Below, piece after piece: positions 1 through 8,583 of a stretch of 64,000 bases of DNA (position 1 is its first letter; each line of letters begins with the position of its first letter). Origin of the DNA: Rhizobiaceae bacterium (lineage in GTDB: Bacteria; Pseudomonadota; Alphaproteobacteria; Rhizobiales; Rhizobiaceae); the NCBI GenBank assembly GCA_019635755.1, contig JAHBYW010000001.1, forward strand, positions 62,001-126,000. Direction: 5' to 3'. The notes beneath the pieces are model-generated. The model was not told the DNA's origin and searched no databases. It worked only from the letters and a program-made list of their open reading frames with translations. Made by a program: the position numbers and the translations under genes.

Positions 1-307
1 CTTCCATGTCGCGCGCGAAAATCTCGATCTCGCCGGTCGAGAGATTCGGGTTGACGGCTTCCGCGGCGCGCGCCTTCACCTCGCCGTCGACGCGGATCAC
101 CCACTCGCCGCGCACGGTCTCGGCCGTCTTGAAGCAGGGCGAATCCGGATCGGCGACGATCTGGGTTAGTCCGTAATGGTCGCGCAGGTCGATGAACAGC
201 AGCCCGCCATGATCGCGGACGCGGTGGACCCAGCCCGAAAGCCGGACGGTCTTGCCGACTTCGGCTTTGGTGAGTTGGGCGCAGGTATGGCTGCGGTAGC
301 GGTGCAT
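1..307 (-). CDS. aspS: Aspartate--tRNA ligase, N-terminal fragment (runs off the window)
   Basis: Charges tRNA-Asp (or tRNA-Asp/Asn if non-discriminating) with aspartate in the cytosol. Only the first ~102 residues are present; the gene continues beyond base 1. The protein starts [12 protein letters not shown] and continues with the OB-fold anticodon-binding domain, including the typical run [19 protein letters not shown] and then the GLTQIV segment. The ATG at 305-307 is the natural start, since AspS proteins in this group begin with MHRYRSH. It faces away from the DUF1761 gene region, with a short spacer that holds a hairpin and a possible promoter. The family call is very safe; substrate breadth cannot be judged from this fragment. 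Confidence 0.95.
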   Translation of the reverse strand, partial: MHRYRSHTCAQLTKAEVGKTVRLSGWVHRVRDHGGLLFIDLRDHYGLTQIVADPDSPCFKTAETVRGEWVIRVDGEVKARAAEAVNPNLSTGEIEIFARDME

Positions 308-375
308 GGGCAGGAGCGGTCCTGTTCGAGGAGATCGCCGGCGCGCGGCGCAGCCGGCCCGAAAAATCGGCGCGA

Positions 376-404
376 AAAGCGCATCAATGCCCCGGTTTGT
401 CAAG
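376..404 (-). promoter_or_regulatory. Possible sigma-70 promoter for aspS
   Basis: A perfect alphaproteobacterial -35 box, CTTGAC, lies on the minus strand at 404-399. At a 17-nt spacer the -10 position reads CGCTTT, which is weak. It sits about 70 nt upstream of the aspS start. Only the -35 box is convincing. Confidence 0.3.
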
Positions 405-412
405 GATGGCGC

Positions 413-433
413 GGGTCTGCACCCTGCAGACCC
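413..433 (-). terminator. Perfect hairpin between DUF1761 gene and aspS
   Basis: GGGTCTGCA-CCC-TGCAGACCC forms a 9-bp perfect stem with a 3-nt loop, just past the 3' end of the DUF1761 gene (stop at 452). There is no T-run, so it may end transcription poorly, act as a 3' stabiliser, or be a dyad near the aspS promoter. Confidence 0.4.
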
Positions 434-451
434 GGCCCGGCCGCGACACGA

Positions 452-868
452 CTACCCGAGTCCCACGACGACCCCGCTGACCAGCAGACTGGAGATCAGG
501 AAGTAGGGTCCGCATACCAGACAATAGGCAAACGGTCGCGGCATGTTGGGGTTGATCGCGGTCGTGGTCATGGTTGCGACGAGATATCCGACGCCGACAA
601 TCGTGCCGAAAAGCAGCGCTTCCCCATATGTGGCGATTTCCAGGGCTTCCATGAAAAAGGCCGATGTCGCGGCGGTCACCGTTGCGCAGACGAACGGGCC
701 GGCGATGAACAGGACACCCGGCGTTGGTTTCGGGCCTCCTTCGCGGTCGAGCGCAAGCCAGTAAGCCTTCGGGAAGAGCACCGCGAACCAGACGCCTCCG
801 AGGGCAGCGACCGCGACGGAGGAGACGGCTACGGCGAGCCAGTTGATCTGGGAGAAGGCAGCGAACAT
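452..868 (-). CDS. DUF1761 family small membrane protein
   Basis: A 138-residue integral membrane protein of unknown function with four predicted transmembrane helices, matching DUF1761 in size and in its N-terminal signature (WLAVAVSSVAVAALGGVWFA, then LFPKAYW). I chose the ATG at 866-868 (MFAAFSQINW) because the longer reading frame upstream has an uncharacteristic basic leader and would cover the divergent regulator's promoter region. The neighbour starting at 940 on the other strand is a WYL-type regulator only 71 bp away, so it probably controls this gene. Role unknown; a transport or stress-related membrane role is only a guess. Confidence 0.8.
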   Translation of the reverse strand: MFAAFSQINWLAVAVSSVAVAALGGVWFAVLFPKAYWLALDREGGPKPTPGVLFIAGPFVCATVTAATSAFFMEALEIATYGEALLFGTIVGVGYLVATMTTTAINPNMPRPFAYCLVCGPYFLISSLLVSGVVVGLG

Positions 869-939
869 GTGATGATCCCTTGTGTGTTTCAGCCGGCCGG
901 CTATAAGCCAGCCCAACTGACAGTTTGCGGCAGTTGCCC

Positions 940-1626
940 ATGGCCCGCACGGATCGCCTCTTCCGACTGATCCAGGCAATGCGAATGCTGCCGGCGCCGG
1001 TCACCGCGGCACGATTGGCAGAAGAAACCGGCGTCTCCCTGCGGTCGCTCTACCGCGACATCGAGAGCCTGCGCGCGGCCGGCGCGCGCATCGAGGGTGC
1101 GCGCGGCTACGGCTATCGACTCGTGGAAGACATCTCGCTTCCGCCGCAGACACTCGACAGGCTGGAGATCGAGGCGCTGGTGCTCGGCATGGCCGAAGTG
1201 CGCCACATGGGCGATGCCGCGCTGGCCAGGGCAGCCACGTCGGTTCTCGCAAAAATCGGCGCAACGCTTCCCGGCACGGGCGAACAGCAGCTCTTTCACG
1301 CGATCTCACGGGTGTACCGACCCGAGCCCCGCTACGCACCCGACCTCGACATGGAGACGATCCGGCATGCCTGCTGGCGTGAACGTGCGGTCGCAATCCG
1401 CTATGCCGACGAAGCGGGCGCGGTGACCGAGCGCACCATCCTGCCGCTTGCCATCGTCTACACTCAGCGGCGGCTGACGGTGCTCGCCTGGTGTCGCCTG
1501 AGGCAGGCGTTCCGGATGTTCCGGGCCGATCGGATCGAAAGCGCGCGGGTCACGGCCGAGAGCTTTCGCCCGCGACGCGCAGCCCTCCTCCGCGACTACC
1601 TCGCGGAACTGGAGTCAGGGGATTAG
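940..1626 (+). CDS. HTH-WYL domain transcriptional regulator (YafY family)
   Basis: A 228-residue DNA-binding regulator. Residues ~1-60 form an HTH_11 winged helix (MARTDRLFRLIQAMRML, then VTAARLAEETGVSLRSLYRD). The C-terminal ~100 residues are a WYL-type ligand domain with the strand-rich segment around LPLAIVYTQRRLTVLAWCR. An upstream in-frame TTG at 925 is possible, but the ATG at 940 gives the canonical MARTDRL start. It is divergent from the DUF1761 gene, an arrangement typical of a local regulator. The ligand is unknown. Confidence 0.88.
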   Translation: MARTDRLFRLIQAMRMLPAPVTAARLAEETGVSLRSLYRDIESLRAAGARIEGARGYGYRLVEDISLPPQTLDRLEIEALVLGMAEVRHMGDAALARAATSVLAKIGATLPGTGEQQLFHAISRVYRPEPRYAPDLDMETIRHACWRERAVAIRYADEAGAVTERTILPLAIVYTQRRLTVLAWCRLRQAFRMFRADRIESARVTAESFRPRRAALLRDYLAELESGD

Positions 1627-1703
1627 TCACCGCATGGCGCCACCCGCAGGCTTTGGTGGCGCATGGCGCGGTCCGGCCCGAGACCCTATAGAGGCGAACC
1701 GCC

Positions 1704-2948
1704 ATGTCCTCGATACGCCCCCTGATTCCGCTCCTGATCGCCGCCGGCATCCTGCTGGGTGGCAACGGCCTGCAGGCGACGCTGATCGCGCTGCGCGGCG
1801 CGGCGGAGGGCTTCTCGCCTACCGTCATCGGGGTCATGGGCACGGCCTATTTCGCCGGCTTCCTGCTGGGCTGCCTGGCGGTGACGCCGATGCTGCAGGC
1901 GGTCGGGCACATCCGCTCCTTTTCGGCGCTGTCGGCGCTGGCCGCTTCGGGCACGCTCATGCTGGTGCTGGTGATCGACCCGGTCATGTGGTCGGCGATC
2001 CGCTTCCTCACCGGCTTCTGCTTCGCTGGCCTGTTCACGATCATGGAGAGCTGGCTGAACTCGGGCGTCGCCAACCGCGACCGCGCGCAGGTCCTGGCGC
2101 TCTACCGCATCATCGACCTCGGCGCGGTCACCGGGTCGCAGTTCCTTATCCCGGCCTTCGGGCCGGACGGCTTCTCGATCTTTGTCGTCACCGCGATCCT
2201 CATCACGCTGTCGCTGGTTCCCGTGTCGCTGGGCGACCGCTCCAACCCGGCCGCGCCGGACGACGTGAAGCTCGATCTCGGCCGCGCGTGGCGGATCTCG
2301 CCGCTGGCCGCGATCGCCTGCATCGCGGTCGGCCTGACCAACAGCGCGTTCCGGACCCTGTCGCCCGTCTACGCCGAGCAGATCGGCATGTCGGTCACCG
2401 ATACCGTCACCTTCGTCAGCGTCAGCATCATCGGCGGCGTGGTCATCCAGTATCCCCTGGGCTACCTCTCCGACAGGTGGGACCGCCGCACGGTGCTCCT
2501 GCTCACATGCACCGCGGCGATGGCAGCGGGGATGACGCTGGCGATGTTCGCCGGCAGCGACCCGCTGACCAACTTCGTGATCGTGTTCATCTTCGGCTCG
2601 TTCGCGATGCCGATGTTCTCGCTGGCGGCCGCGCATGCCAACGACCGGGCGGACAAGAGCGAGTTCGTCCTCGTCAATGCCGCGCTGATGCTCTTCTATT
2701 CCTTCGGTGCGATCTGCGGGCCGGTGCTCGCCTCGTGGATCATGCAGCATTTCGGTCCGGGATCGCTGTTCCTCTACGTGGCGGCGATCTATGCCGGCCT
2801 CATCGTCATCATCCTGTACCGGATGCAGGTCCGTTCGGCCGTACCCGAAGGCCGCCGCGGCCGCTTCATCGCCCTCCTGCGCACGTCGACAATCTTCGCG
2901 CGCCTCGCCAGGCGGCCGGGCGACGGCGGCAAGTCGCCCGGCGCCTGA
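1704..2948 (+). CDS. MFS transporter (YcaD-like)
   Basis: A 414-residue major facilitator superfamily permease with about 12 hydrophobic segments. The loop after helix 2 and the repeated half-signature near residue 255 (GYLSDRWDRRTVLL) are characteristic. The YcaD-like subgroup is suggested by the N-terminal half (GNGLQATLIALRGAAEGFS; TIMESWLN). The C-terminal tail is basic and cytoplasmic. It stands alone, 90 bp upstream of rnd on the same strand, and has its own ATG at 1704. The substrate cannot be told from sequence. Confidence 0.88.
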   Translation: MSSIRPLIPLLIAAGILLGGNGLQATLIALRGAAEGFSPTVIGVMGTAYFAGFLLGCLAVTPMLQAVGHIRSFSALSALAASGTLMLVLVIDPVMWSAIRFLTGFCFAGLFTIMESWLNSGVANRDRAQVLALYRIIDLGAVTGSQFLIPAFGPDGFSIFVVTAILITLSLVPVSLGDRSNPAAPDDVKLDLGRAWRISPLAAIACIAVGLTNSAFRTLSPVYAEQIGMSVTDTVTFVSVSIIGGVVIQYPLGYLSDRWDRRTVLLLTCTAAMAAGMTLAMFAGSDPLTNFVIVFIFGSFAMPMFSLAAAHANDRADKSEFVLVNAALMLFYSFGAICGPVLASWIMQHFGPGSLFLYVAAIYAGLIVIILYRMQVRSAVPEGRRGRFIALLRTSTIFARLARRPGDGGKSPGA

Positions 2949-2981
2949 GCGGAAATGCGCGGGCTAACCCAGCCAAGCCGG

Positions 2982-3010
2982 TTGACGAACGGGCCGGCGC
3001 CTGAAATTGA
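2982..3010 (+). promoter_or_regulatory. Possible sigma-70 promoter for rnd
   Basis: TTGACG (2982-2987), a 17-nt spacer, then AATTGA (3005-3010). The predicted start of transcription is about 20 nt upstream of the rnd ATG. The -10 is imperfect, so this is moderate to weak evidence. Confidence 0.35.
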
Positions 3011-3038
3011 AACGCGTCCCGTTCCCAGTCGCAGCCTG

Positions 3039-4196
3039 ATGCCGCTCATCACCACCCAGCAGGACCTGAACGCAGCCATCGCCGAGCTGTCCAGGTCGGA
3101 ATTCGTCACGGTCGACACCGAGTTCATCCGGGAAACGACGTTCTGGCCGGAGCTCTGCCTCGTTCAGATCGCGGCACCCGGGGTCACCGCCCTGATCGAC
3201 CCGCTGGCGCCCGGTATCGACCTTGCGCCCTTCTTCGCGCTGATGGCCAACGAGGCCGTCACCAAGGTCTTCCACGCCGCCCGGCAGGACATCGAGATCG
3301 TGTTCCATCTCGGCGGGCTGATCCCCCACCCGGTCTTCGACACGCAGGTGGCGGCGATGGTCTGCGGCTTCGGCGACAGCGTCTCCTATGACCAGCTGGT
3401 TCAGAAGGTGACCGGCGAGCGCCTCGACAAGTCGTCGCGGTTCACCGACTGGCGTCACCGGCCGCTGTCGGACAAGCAGCTCGACTACGCGCTGGCCGAC
3501 GTGACCCACCTGATCGACGTCTACCGGTACCTCAAGGCCGAGCTGGAGCGCGAGAACCGCGGCCACTGGCTGAAGGAGGAGATGGACATCCTCACCGCCC
3601 GCGAGACCTACGACCCGCAGCCCGAGGATGCCTGGAAGCGGCTGAAGATGCGCGTGCGCAAGCCGCAGGAGCTCGCCGTCGTGCAGATGGTCGCGGCGTG
3701 GCGGGAGCGCGAGGCGCGCGAACGCAACGTCCCGCGCGGGCGCGTCGTCAAGGACGAGGCGATCTACGAGATCGCGCAGCAGCAGCCCCGCGACGCCGCC
3801 GCGCTGGCCAGGCTGCGGACGACGCCGCGCGGCTGGGAGCGTTCGGCGACGGCGATCCAGCTTCTCGCGACCGTCAACGCGGCGATCGACCTGCCGAAGG
3901 AGCAGCTGCCCAAGCTGCCGAAACAACAGCAGCAGCAGGAAGGCACGTCGGCCGCGGGCGAGCTGCTGAAGGTCCTGCTCAAGATCGTCGCGGAGCGCGA
4001 AGGCGTCGCCGCCAAGGTTCTGGCCAGCAGCGACGACATCGAGCGGATCGCCTCCGACGGCGAGACCGCCGACGTTCCCGCCCTGCATGGGTGGCGGCGC
4101 GAAGTGTTCGGCGAGACGGCGCTCAAGCTGGTGCGCGGCGAGATCGCGCTCCGCTTCGAGAAGCGCAAGATCGCCGTTTTCGAACCGCCAGCCTAA
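3039..4196 (+). CDS. rnd: Ribonuclease D
   Basis: A 385-residue 3'-5' exoribonuclease acting in tRNA and small RNA 3' maturation. It carries the DEDDy exonuclease motifs in order: Exo I with D-x-E (VTVDTEFIRE, near residue 30), Exo II around KVFHAARQDIEI (near 80), and Exo III around YALADVTHLIDVY (near 155). An HRDC domain follows (~205-290; KPQELAVVQMVAAWRE). A Gln/Lys-rich linker (PKQQQQQE) precedes the C-terminal domain. The ATG at 3039 (MPLITTQQDL) is preferred over an upstream in-frame ATG because the conserved fold starts there. Length is normal for the family. Confidence 0.93.
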   Translation: MPLITTQQDLNAAIAELSRSEFVTVDTEFIRETTFWPELCLVQIAAPGVTALIDPLAPGIDLAPFFALMANEAVTKVFHAARQDIEIVFHLGGLIPHPVFDTQVAAMVCGFGDSVSYDQLVQKVTGERLDKSSRFTDWRHRPLSDKQLDYALADVTHLIDVYRYLKAELERENRGHWLKEEMDILTARETYDPQPEDAWKRLKMRVRKPQELAVVQMVAAWREREARERNVPRGRVVKDEAIYEIAQQQPRDAAALARLRTTPRGWERSATAIQLLATVNAAIDLPKEQLPKLPKQQQQQEGTSAAGELLKVLLKIVAEREGVAAKVLASSDDIERIASDGETADVPALHGWRREVFGETALKLVRGEIALRFEKRKIAVFEPPA

Positions 4197-4383
4197 CGCA
4201 AGGCTCGGTTGCAAGAATTCGCTAGCGCCTTAGTTTGGCCCGTTGTACCGACTATCAGGTCGGCTGGCGAATCGGGGCTGGAGGGGCTGCGGCGCTAACG
4301 ATAGTTGTAGATTTGCGGTGACGTTGCGCACGCTTTTGTGGTGTCTGACTGCACTCCGCGAACAATTCCGGCATGTATCCGCA

Positions 4384-5259
4384 ATGAAGTTCTTCCCCCG
4401 CTCACGCACCGGCGCCTCGATATCCGCAGGCAGCGTGTCCTCCCTCAGCGGCGCGACGATCGCGCTGATGCTTGCCATCACCGCTTCCGCGATGGCTGCC
4501 GACGACCTCGGACCTCCGCCCCGCACGGGCGACGAGACCACGGTTGGCTCGGTGGCGTCGCCAATCCCTTACATCCGGCCGCACCAGACCGACGGCGAGC
4601 TTCAGGCCGTGGTCATGGGTGATTCCATGGCTGACGGCATGTATGCGGGGCTCTACCGCATCATGAAGGACGACGCCCGCCTGAAGTTCGTCAAGAAGAC
4701 CAAGGTCAACACCGGCATCGTCCGGTCTGACCGCTACGACTGGAACGAGGCGGCGCGGCAGATCGCCGGCGAGAAGGACTACGACATCGCCATCCTGGTG
4801 TTCGGGGCGAACGACCTGCAGAGCATCCGCGACGGCGGCAAGACCTTCCACTTCAAGCAGCCCGGCTGGGAAACCGTCTTCAACCGGCGCATCGACGACA
4901 TCATTACATCGCTGAAGTCCGAGAACATCGCCGCCTACTGGATCGGCCTGCCGATCACGCGCAAGGACCGCTACCAGGAAGACTACGCCTATGTGAACGG
5001 CCTGTTCCGCGAGGCGGCGGAGCGCAACGGCATCCGCTACGTCGAGACGTGGGACGCGTTCGCCGACGAAAACGGCGAGTTCTCCGCCTACGGCATCGGG
5101 CTGAACGGCAAGAAGATCCAGCTTCGCGCGGACGACGGCGTGCATTTCACGCCGGACGGCTATGCCAAATACGCCAGTGTCGTCGCCGACGTCCTGCGCT
5201 ACGACGTGGCCGCGGCCGAAGCCGCCCTCGCCGCCAAGGTGGCTGCGAAGACCGAATGA
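4384..5259 (+). CDS. Exported SGNH/GDSL hydrolase, DUF459 type
   Basis: A 291-residue exported SGNH hydrolase-fold protein, acting in the periplasm or at the outer surface. The start at 4384 gives a signal peptide ending ASAMA before ADDL. Catalytic blocks: GDSM near residue 79 (Ser), GAND near 142 (Gly and Asn), and DGVHFTPDG near 251-259 (Asp and His). This matches the rhizobial DUF459 group. It lies just upstream of a second SGNH protein, an MBOAT acyltransferase and a small membrane protein, all on one strand. That points to O-acyl group transfer or removal on an envelope polysaccharide. The substrate is unknown, and esterase versus acyltransferase cannot be decided here. Confidence 0.85.
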   Translation: MKFFPRSRTGASISAGSVSSLSGATIALMLAITASAMAADDLGPPPRTGDETTVGSVASPIPYIRPHQTDGELQAVVMGDSMADGMYAGLYRIMKDDARLKFVKKTKVNTGIVRSDRYDWNEAARQIAGEKDYDIAILVFGANDLQSIRDGGKTFHFKQPGWETVFNRRIDDIITSLKSENIAAYWIGLPITRKDRYQEDYAYVNGLFREAAERNGIRYVETWDAFADENGEFSAYGIGLNGKKIQLRADDGVHFTPDGYAKYASVVADVLRYDVAAAEAALAAKVAAKTE

Positions 5260-5296
5260 GCCGGCCGCCGCGGGTGGCCCTCCGCTTCAGAAACGG

Positions 5297-5304
5297 TTAA
5301 CCAT
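5297..5304 (+). promoter_or_regulatory. CtrA-like half-site TTAACCAT
   Basis: TTAACCAT resembles the CtrA half-site described for rhizobia. It sits 46 bp before the second SGNH gene, in the 90-bp spacer between the two SGNH genes. An 8-bp match is weak evidence by itself. Confidence 0.25.
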
Positions 5305-5349
5305 AGTGGGGTCTTATGTACCCTCGCGAGGTATTTGGCCGGCCATGTC

Positions 5350-6795
5350 ATGGGTACGAACCGTCCGTTGATCACGCTGGCCGCGCATCCGGCCCCGCGC
5401 CCTTCCCGCACCCGGTGGAAGCTGGCGGCGCTCGGGCTGTGCTCGGTCGCGCTGGCCGTCGCGGTGTCGTGCGCCAAGCAGGGTCTGGGCGGGCTGTCGG
5501 GCGATCCGGCCGGTGTCCAGATGACCGCGTCGGACGCGGTGGCCGACGGGGCGGACTCCAAGGGCGGACGGGTCAAGACCGCGTTCCGGCCCACGCTCGA
5601 ACATCTCATGCGCCCGGACGCCCTCGCCGTGCCGGTGCCGCTGCGGCGGCCTGACAGCGGACTGGAGACGGACGAGTTGCCGGCGATCGCTGAGGGACCG
5701 CTGTCGCATTTCCAGGCCAAGCTCGCGGCCCTGGAAAGCGGCACGCGCACCGAACCCGTCACCATCCTCCACATCGGCGACAGCCACGTCGCCTCGGACT
5801 CATTCTCGCGCGGCATCCGAACGCGCCTGCAGACGCGTTTCGGCGACGCAGGCCGCGGCATGGTCATTCCGGCCGGCGCCTTCAAATACGGCATCGCCGA
5901 TCAGGTCACGCTGGCCCAGACAGGAACTTGGGACGCCGCGACGAGCCTCAAGGAGAAGACCGGACCGTTCGGCGTGTCGGGCGTGCGCCTGTCCTCCGGC
6001 TCGACGTCGTCGACGATAACGATGACAAGCAAGACCGGGCCGTTCGACTGGGCCGAAGTCACCGTCGCCGGCGGATCGGGCGCGGGCTCCTTCGAGGTGA
6101 GCGTCGACGGCCGCGCAACGCGGTTCACGGCCGAACCCGGCGCCGCCGCGCGCACGGTACGCGTCAGCGAGCGCGGCACGGCCCTCACCGTACGCCCGCT
6201 GGGCGACGGCCGGGTCACCGTCCTCAACTGGTCGACCGGCAAGGAGCGGCCGGGCATCCGCTACGTGAATTTCGGCCTGATCGGCGCTACCGTCGACGTC
6301 ACGCGCCGCTGGGACGCCGCGATCATCGCCAACGACCTCAAGGCGCTGAAGCCCGACCTCATCGTCTACGGCTACGGCACCAATGAGGGCTTCAACGACA
6401 ATGTCGACCAGCAGGCCTACAGCGCCTACGCAAAGTCCTTCGTCGATAGCCTGCTGGCGTCGGCGCCGGGCGCCGACGTGCTGTTCATCGGCGCGGCCGA
6501 CGGCGCGCGCCAGGGCAAGGGTTCGGCCTGCGGCGGCGCCTGGGCAACGCCGGCCAAGCTGGAGACGGTTCGCGCCGCCGTGCGGGCGGTCGCTGCGAAC
6601 ACCTCGGCCGGCTACTGGAACTGGGCCGACGCCATGGGCGGCCGCTGCGGTATCGATCGCTGGGCACAGGAAGGCCTCGCCGCCAAGGATCGCGTCCACC
6701 TGACCGCCGAAGGCTACGAGCGCAGCGCCGAGGCGTTCGTCCACTACCTCACGGCGCCGGTGGATGCGGCGATATCCGTTGCCATGAACCGCTGA
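5350..6795 (+). CDS. Exported SGNH/GDSL protein linked to MBOAT (putative O-acetyltransferase or esterase)
   Basis: A 481-residue SGNH protein with a long N-terminal export segment: a basic region, then a hydrophobic stretch ending AVAVSCAKQ. That resembles a signal anchor or lipobox-like site. Blocks: HIGDSHVASD near residue 142 (Ser), YGTNE near 342 (Gly and Asn) and DRVHLTAEGY near 447 (Asp and His). Between the first two blocks (~190-300) is a beta-rich insert, as in peptidoglycan and polysaccharide O-acetyl enzymes of the PatB/Ape1 kind. An in-frame TTG at 5335 is an alternative start. The MBOAT gene follows after 49 bp, so the pair probably forms an acyl-transfer system: MBOAT moves the acyl group across the membrane and this protein places it. 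Confidence 0.82.
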   Translation: MGTNRPLITLAAHPAPRPSRTRWKLAALGLCSVALAVAVSCAKQGLGGLSGDPAGVQMTASDAVADGADSKGGRVKTAFRPTLEHLMRPDALAVPVPLRRPDSGLETDELPAIAEGPLSHFQAKLAALESGTRTEPVTILHIGDSHVASDSFSRGIRTRLQTRFGDAGRGMVIPAGAFKYGIADQVTLAQTGTWDAATSLKEKTGPFGVSGVRLSSGSTSSTITMTSKTGPFDWAEVTVAGGSGAGSFEVSVDGRATRFTAEPGAAARTVRVSERGTALTVRPLGDGRVTVLNWSTGKERPGIRYVNFGLIGATVDVTRRWDAAIIANDLKALKPDLIVYGYGTNEGFNDNVDQQAYSAYAKSFVDSLLASAPGADVLFIGAADGARQGKGSACGGAWATPAKLETVRAAVRAVAANTSAGYWNWADAMGGRCGIDRWAQEGLAAKDRVHLTAEGYERSAEAFVHYLTAPVDAAISVAMNR

Positions 6796-6844
6796 CGCGG
6801 GATAAGCAGCCGCGGGGTACTGCTCAGTCTGAGCCGGGGGCGGC

Positions 6845-8260
6845 TTGCTTTTTCCGACGCTTGATTTCGCGCTGTTCTTCGTCGCGGTCTTCGCCGTCGC
6901 CTGGTCGCTCCGGCGGCAGGACGGCGCGCGCAAGATGTTCCTGCTCGGAGTCTCCTATTTCTTCTACGGCTATTGGGACTGGCGCTTCTGCTTCCTGCTG
7001 CTCTTCGCCTCGCTGGTCGCCTACGCGGCGGGCGTCGCGCTCGCGACGACAGGCGATCTACGGCGGCGCAAGCTGATCGTCGGCGTGGCGGTCACGCTGC
7101 TGCTCGCCGTGCTGGGATTCTTCAAATATTACAACTTCTTCCTGGATTCGCTGTCGAGGCTGCTGGAAGTCGCCGGGCTGGAACGCGACATGCTGTTCCT
7201 GGAGATCCTGCTGCCCGTCGGCATCTCCTTCTTCACCTTCCATGCGATCTCCTACATCGTCGACGTCTATCGCGGCGACGCGGTGGCGCGCAGGTCGGTC
7301 GTCGACGTCCTGCTCTACATGTCGTTCTTCCCGCCGCTGGTCGCCGGCCCGATCGTGCGCGCGGCGCAGTTCCTGCCGCAGCTCGAATCGCGGCGCCGCC
7401 TGACCCGCCGCGCGCTGGCGATCGGGCTGGTGCTCTGCCTCGTCGGACTGTTCAAGAAAATGGTCGTCGCCAACTATCTGGCGACCGACCTCGTCGACCC
7501 GGTCTTCTTCGACCCCTCCGCCTACGGCACGCCGGTGCTGCTGTTCGCCGCCTATGGCTACGCCGTGCAGATCTACTGTGACTTCTCCGGCTACTCGGAC
7601 CTGGCGATCGGCACGGCGGCGCTGCTCGGCTACCACCTGAAGCCCAATTTCCGGCAGCCCTACCGGTCGGGCTCGCTGCAGGAGTTCTGGCGGCGGTGGC
7701 ACATCTCCCTGTCCAGCTGGCTGCGCGACTATCTCTACAAGCCGCTCGGCGGCAGCCGGCACGGGGAACTCGCCACCTACCGGAACCTGTTCGTCACGAT
7801 GTTCCTCGGCGGCCTCTGGCACGGCGCGGCCTGGACCTTCGTGATCTGGGGCATGCTGCACGGCGCCGGCCTCGCCGCCGAGCGCTGGTTCCGCGACCGG
7901 TTCGGAACCGAAGGCAGGCGATCGGCGATCGGCGCGATCGTGGCCGTCGTGCTGACGTTCCACTTCGTCTGCGCGGCCTGGATCTTCTTCCGCGCCGAAA
8001 ACTTCGGCATCGCCATGGACTATTTCGCCGGCCTCGCCGCGCTGGCCTGGGACGTGTCGATGATCACGCCCTTCTCGCTCGCGCTGATCGCCATCCCCCT
8101 GCTCTTCCAGTTCACGCCCGAAAACCTGGCGGAGCGGATCGCCGCCTCGATCAAGGCCGCGCCTGCCTTGGCGCTCGCGGTCGGCACGGCGGTCGGGGTC
8201 GTGCTGATCGAGCTCGTCGCGCCGGCCGGCACGGCGCCCTTCATCTACTTCCAGTTCTGA
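6845..8260 (+). CDS. MBOAT family membrane O-acyltransferase
   Basis: A 471-residue polytopic inner-membrane protein of the AlgI/PatA/DltB-like MBOAT family. It uses an acyl donor on the cytoplasmic side to O-acylate an extracytoplasmic polymer. It has about 11-12 hydrophobic helices. Family hallmarks are MSFFPPLVAGPIVRAAQFLP, then YCDFSGYSDLAIG, FWRRWHISLSSWLRDY and the active-site His in GGLWHGAAWTF near residue 325. Translation starts at TTG (6845; MLFPTLDFALFF is the standard N-terminus), with a GGGGGCGG ribosome-binding stretch just upstream. It sits between the SGNH genes and a small membrane protein. Confidence 0.93.
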   Translation: MLFPTLDFALFFVAVFAVAWSLRRQDGARKMFLLGVSYFFYGYWDWRFCFLLLFASLVAYAAGVALATTGDLRRRKLIVGVAVTLLLAVLGFFKYYNFFLDSLSRLLEVAGLERDMLFLEILLPVGISFFTFHAISYIVDVYRGDAVARRSVVDVLLYMSFFPPLVAGPIVRAAQFLPQLESRRRLTRRALAIGLVLCLVGLFKKMVVANYLATDLVDPVFFDPSAYGTPVLLFAAYGYAVQIYCDFSGYSDLAIGTAALLGYHLKPNFRQPYRSGSLQEFWRRWHISLSSWLRDYLYKPLGGSRHGELATYRNLFVTMFLGGLWHGAAWTFVIWGMLHGAGLAAERWFRDRFGTEGRRSAIGAIVAVVLTFHFVCAAWIFFRAENFGIAMDYFAGLAALAWDVSMITPFSLALIAIPLLFQFTPENLAERIAASIKAAPALALAVGTAVGVVLIELVAPAGTAPFIYFQF

Positions 8261-8268
8261 GGCACGCC

Positions 8269-8544
8269 ATGAACCCCGCTATCGACCGCACCCGCTTCGG
8301 CACCGCCGCCAATGTGCGCGCCGGCCTCATCGTGTTCGCGGTGTCGCTGCTGCTGCTGGCGATGTTCCTGTCGTCCAGCCTCCAGAGCTACGCCTACGAC
8401 CTTCCCGTGAACCCGCTCACCGAGACGATCGTCGCCTGGGTCGACGCGTGGCACGGCTGGATGGAGGCGATCGGAGCCGTTCAGGTGGCGGAGGGTATCG
8501 CCGACGCCGTCGCCCGTTTCCACGACATGACCTTCGCGCAATAG
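8269..8544 (+). CDS. Small one-helix membrane protein of the O-acylation cassette
   Basis: A 91-residue protein starting 8 bp after the MBOAT stop. It has a short basic N-terminus, one strongly hydrophobic helix (about residues 18-37, GLIVFAVSLLLLAMFLSS) and an acidic, Trp-rich extracytoplasmic tail. No family was recognised. Tight spacing with the MBOAT gene implies translation from the same message and suggests a small partner subunit, as seen in other MBOAT systems. This partner role is inferred from position only. Confidence 0.65.
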   Translation: MNPAIDRTRFGTAANVRAGLIVFAVSLLLLAMFLSSSLQSYAYDLPVNPLTETIVAWVDAWHGWMEAIGAVQVAEGIADAVARFHDMTFAQ

Positions 8545-8554
8545 CGCAGCCGAC

Positions 8555-8572
8555 GGCCGGGTTCGCCCGGCC
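8555..8572. terminator. GGCCGGG-TTCG-CCCGGCC hairpin between convergent genes
   Basis: A 7-bp GC stem capped by a stable TTCG tetraloop between the convergent small membrane gene (ends 8544) and ppx (ends 8584). There is no T-run on either strand. It is probably a bidirectional transcription end or 3' stabiliser. Confidence 0.45.
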
Positions 8573-8583
8573 GGGAGACGCGG

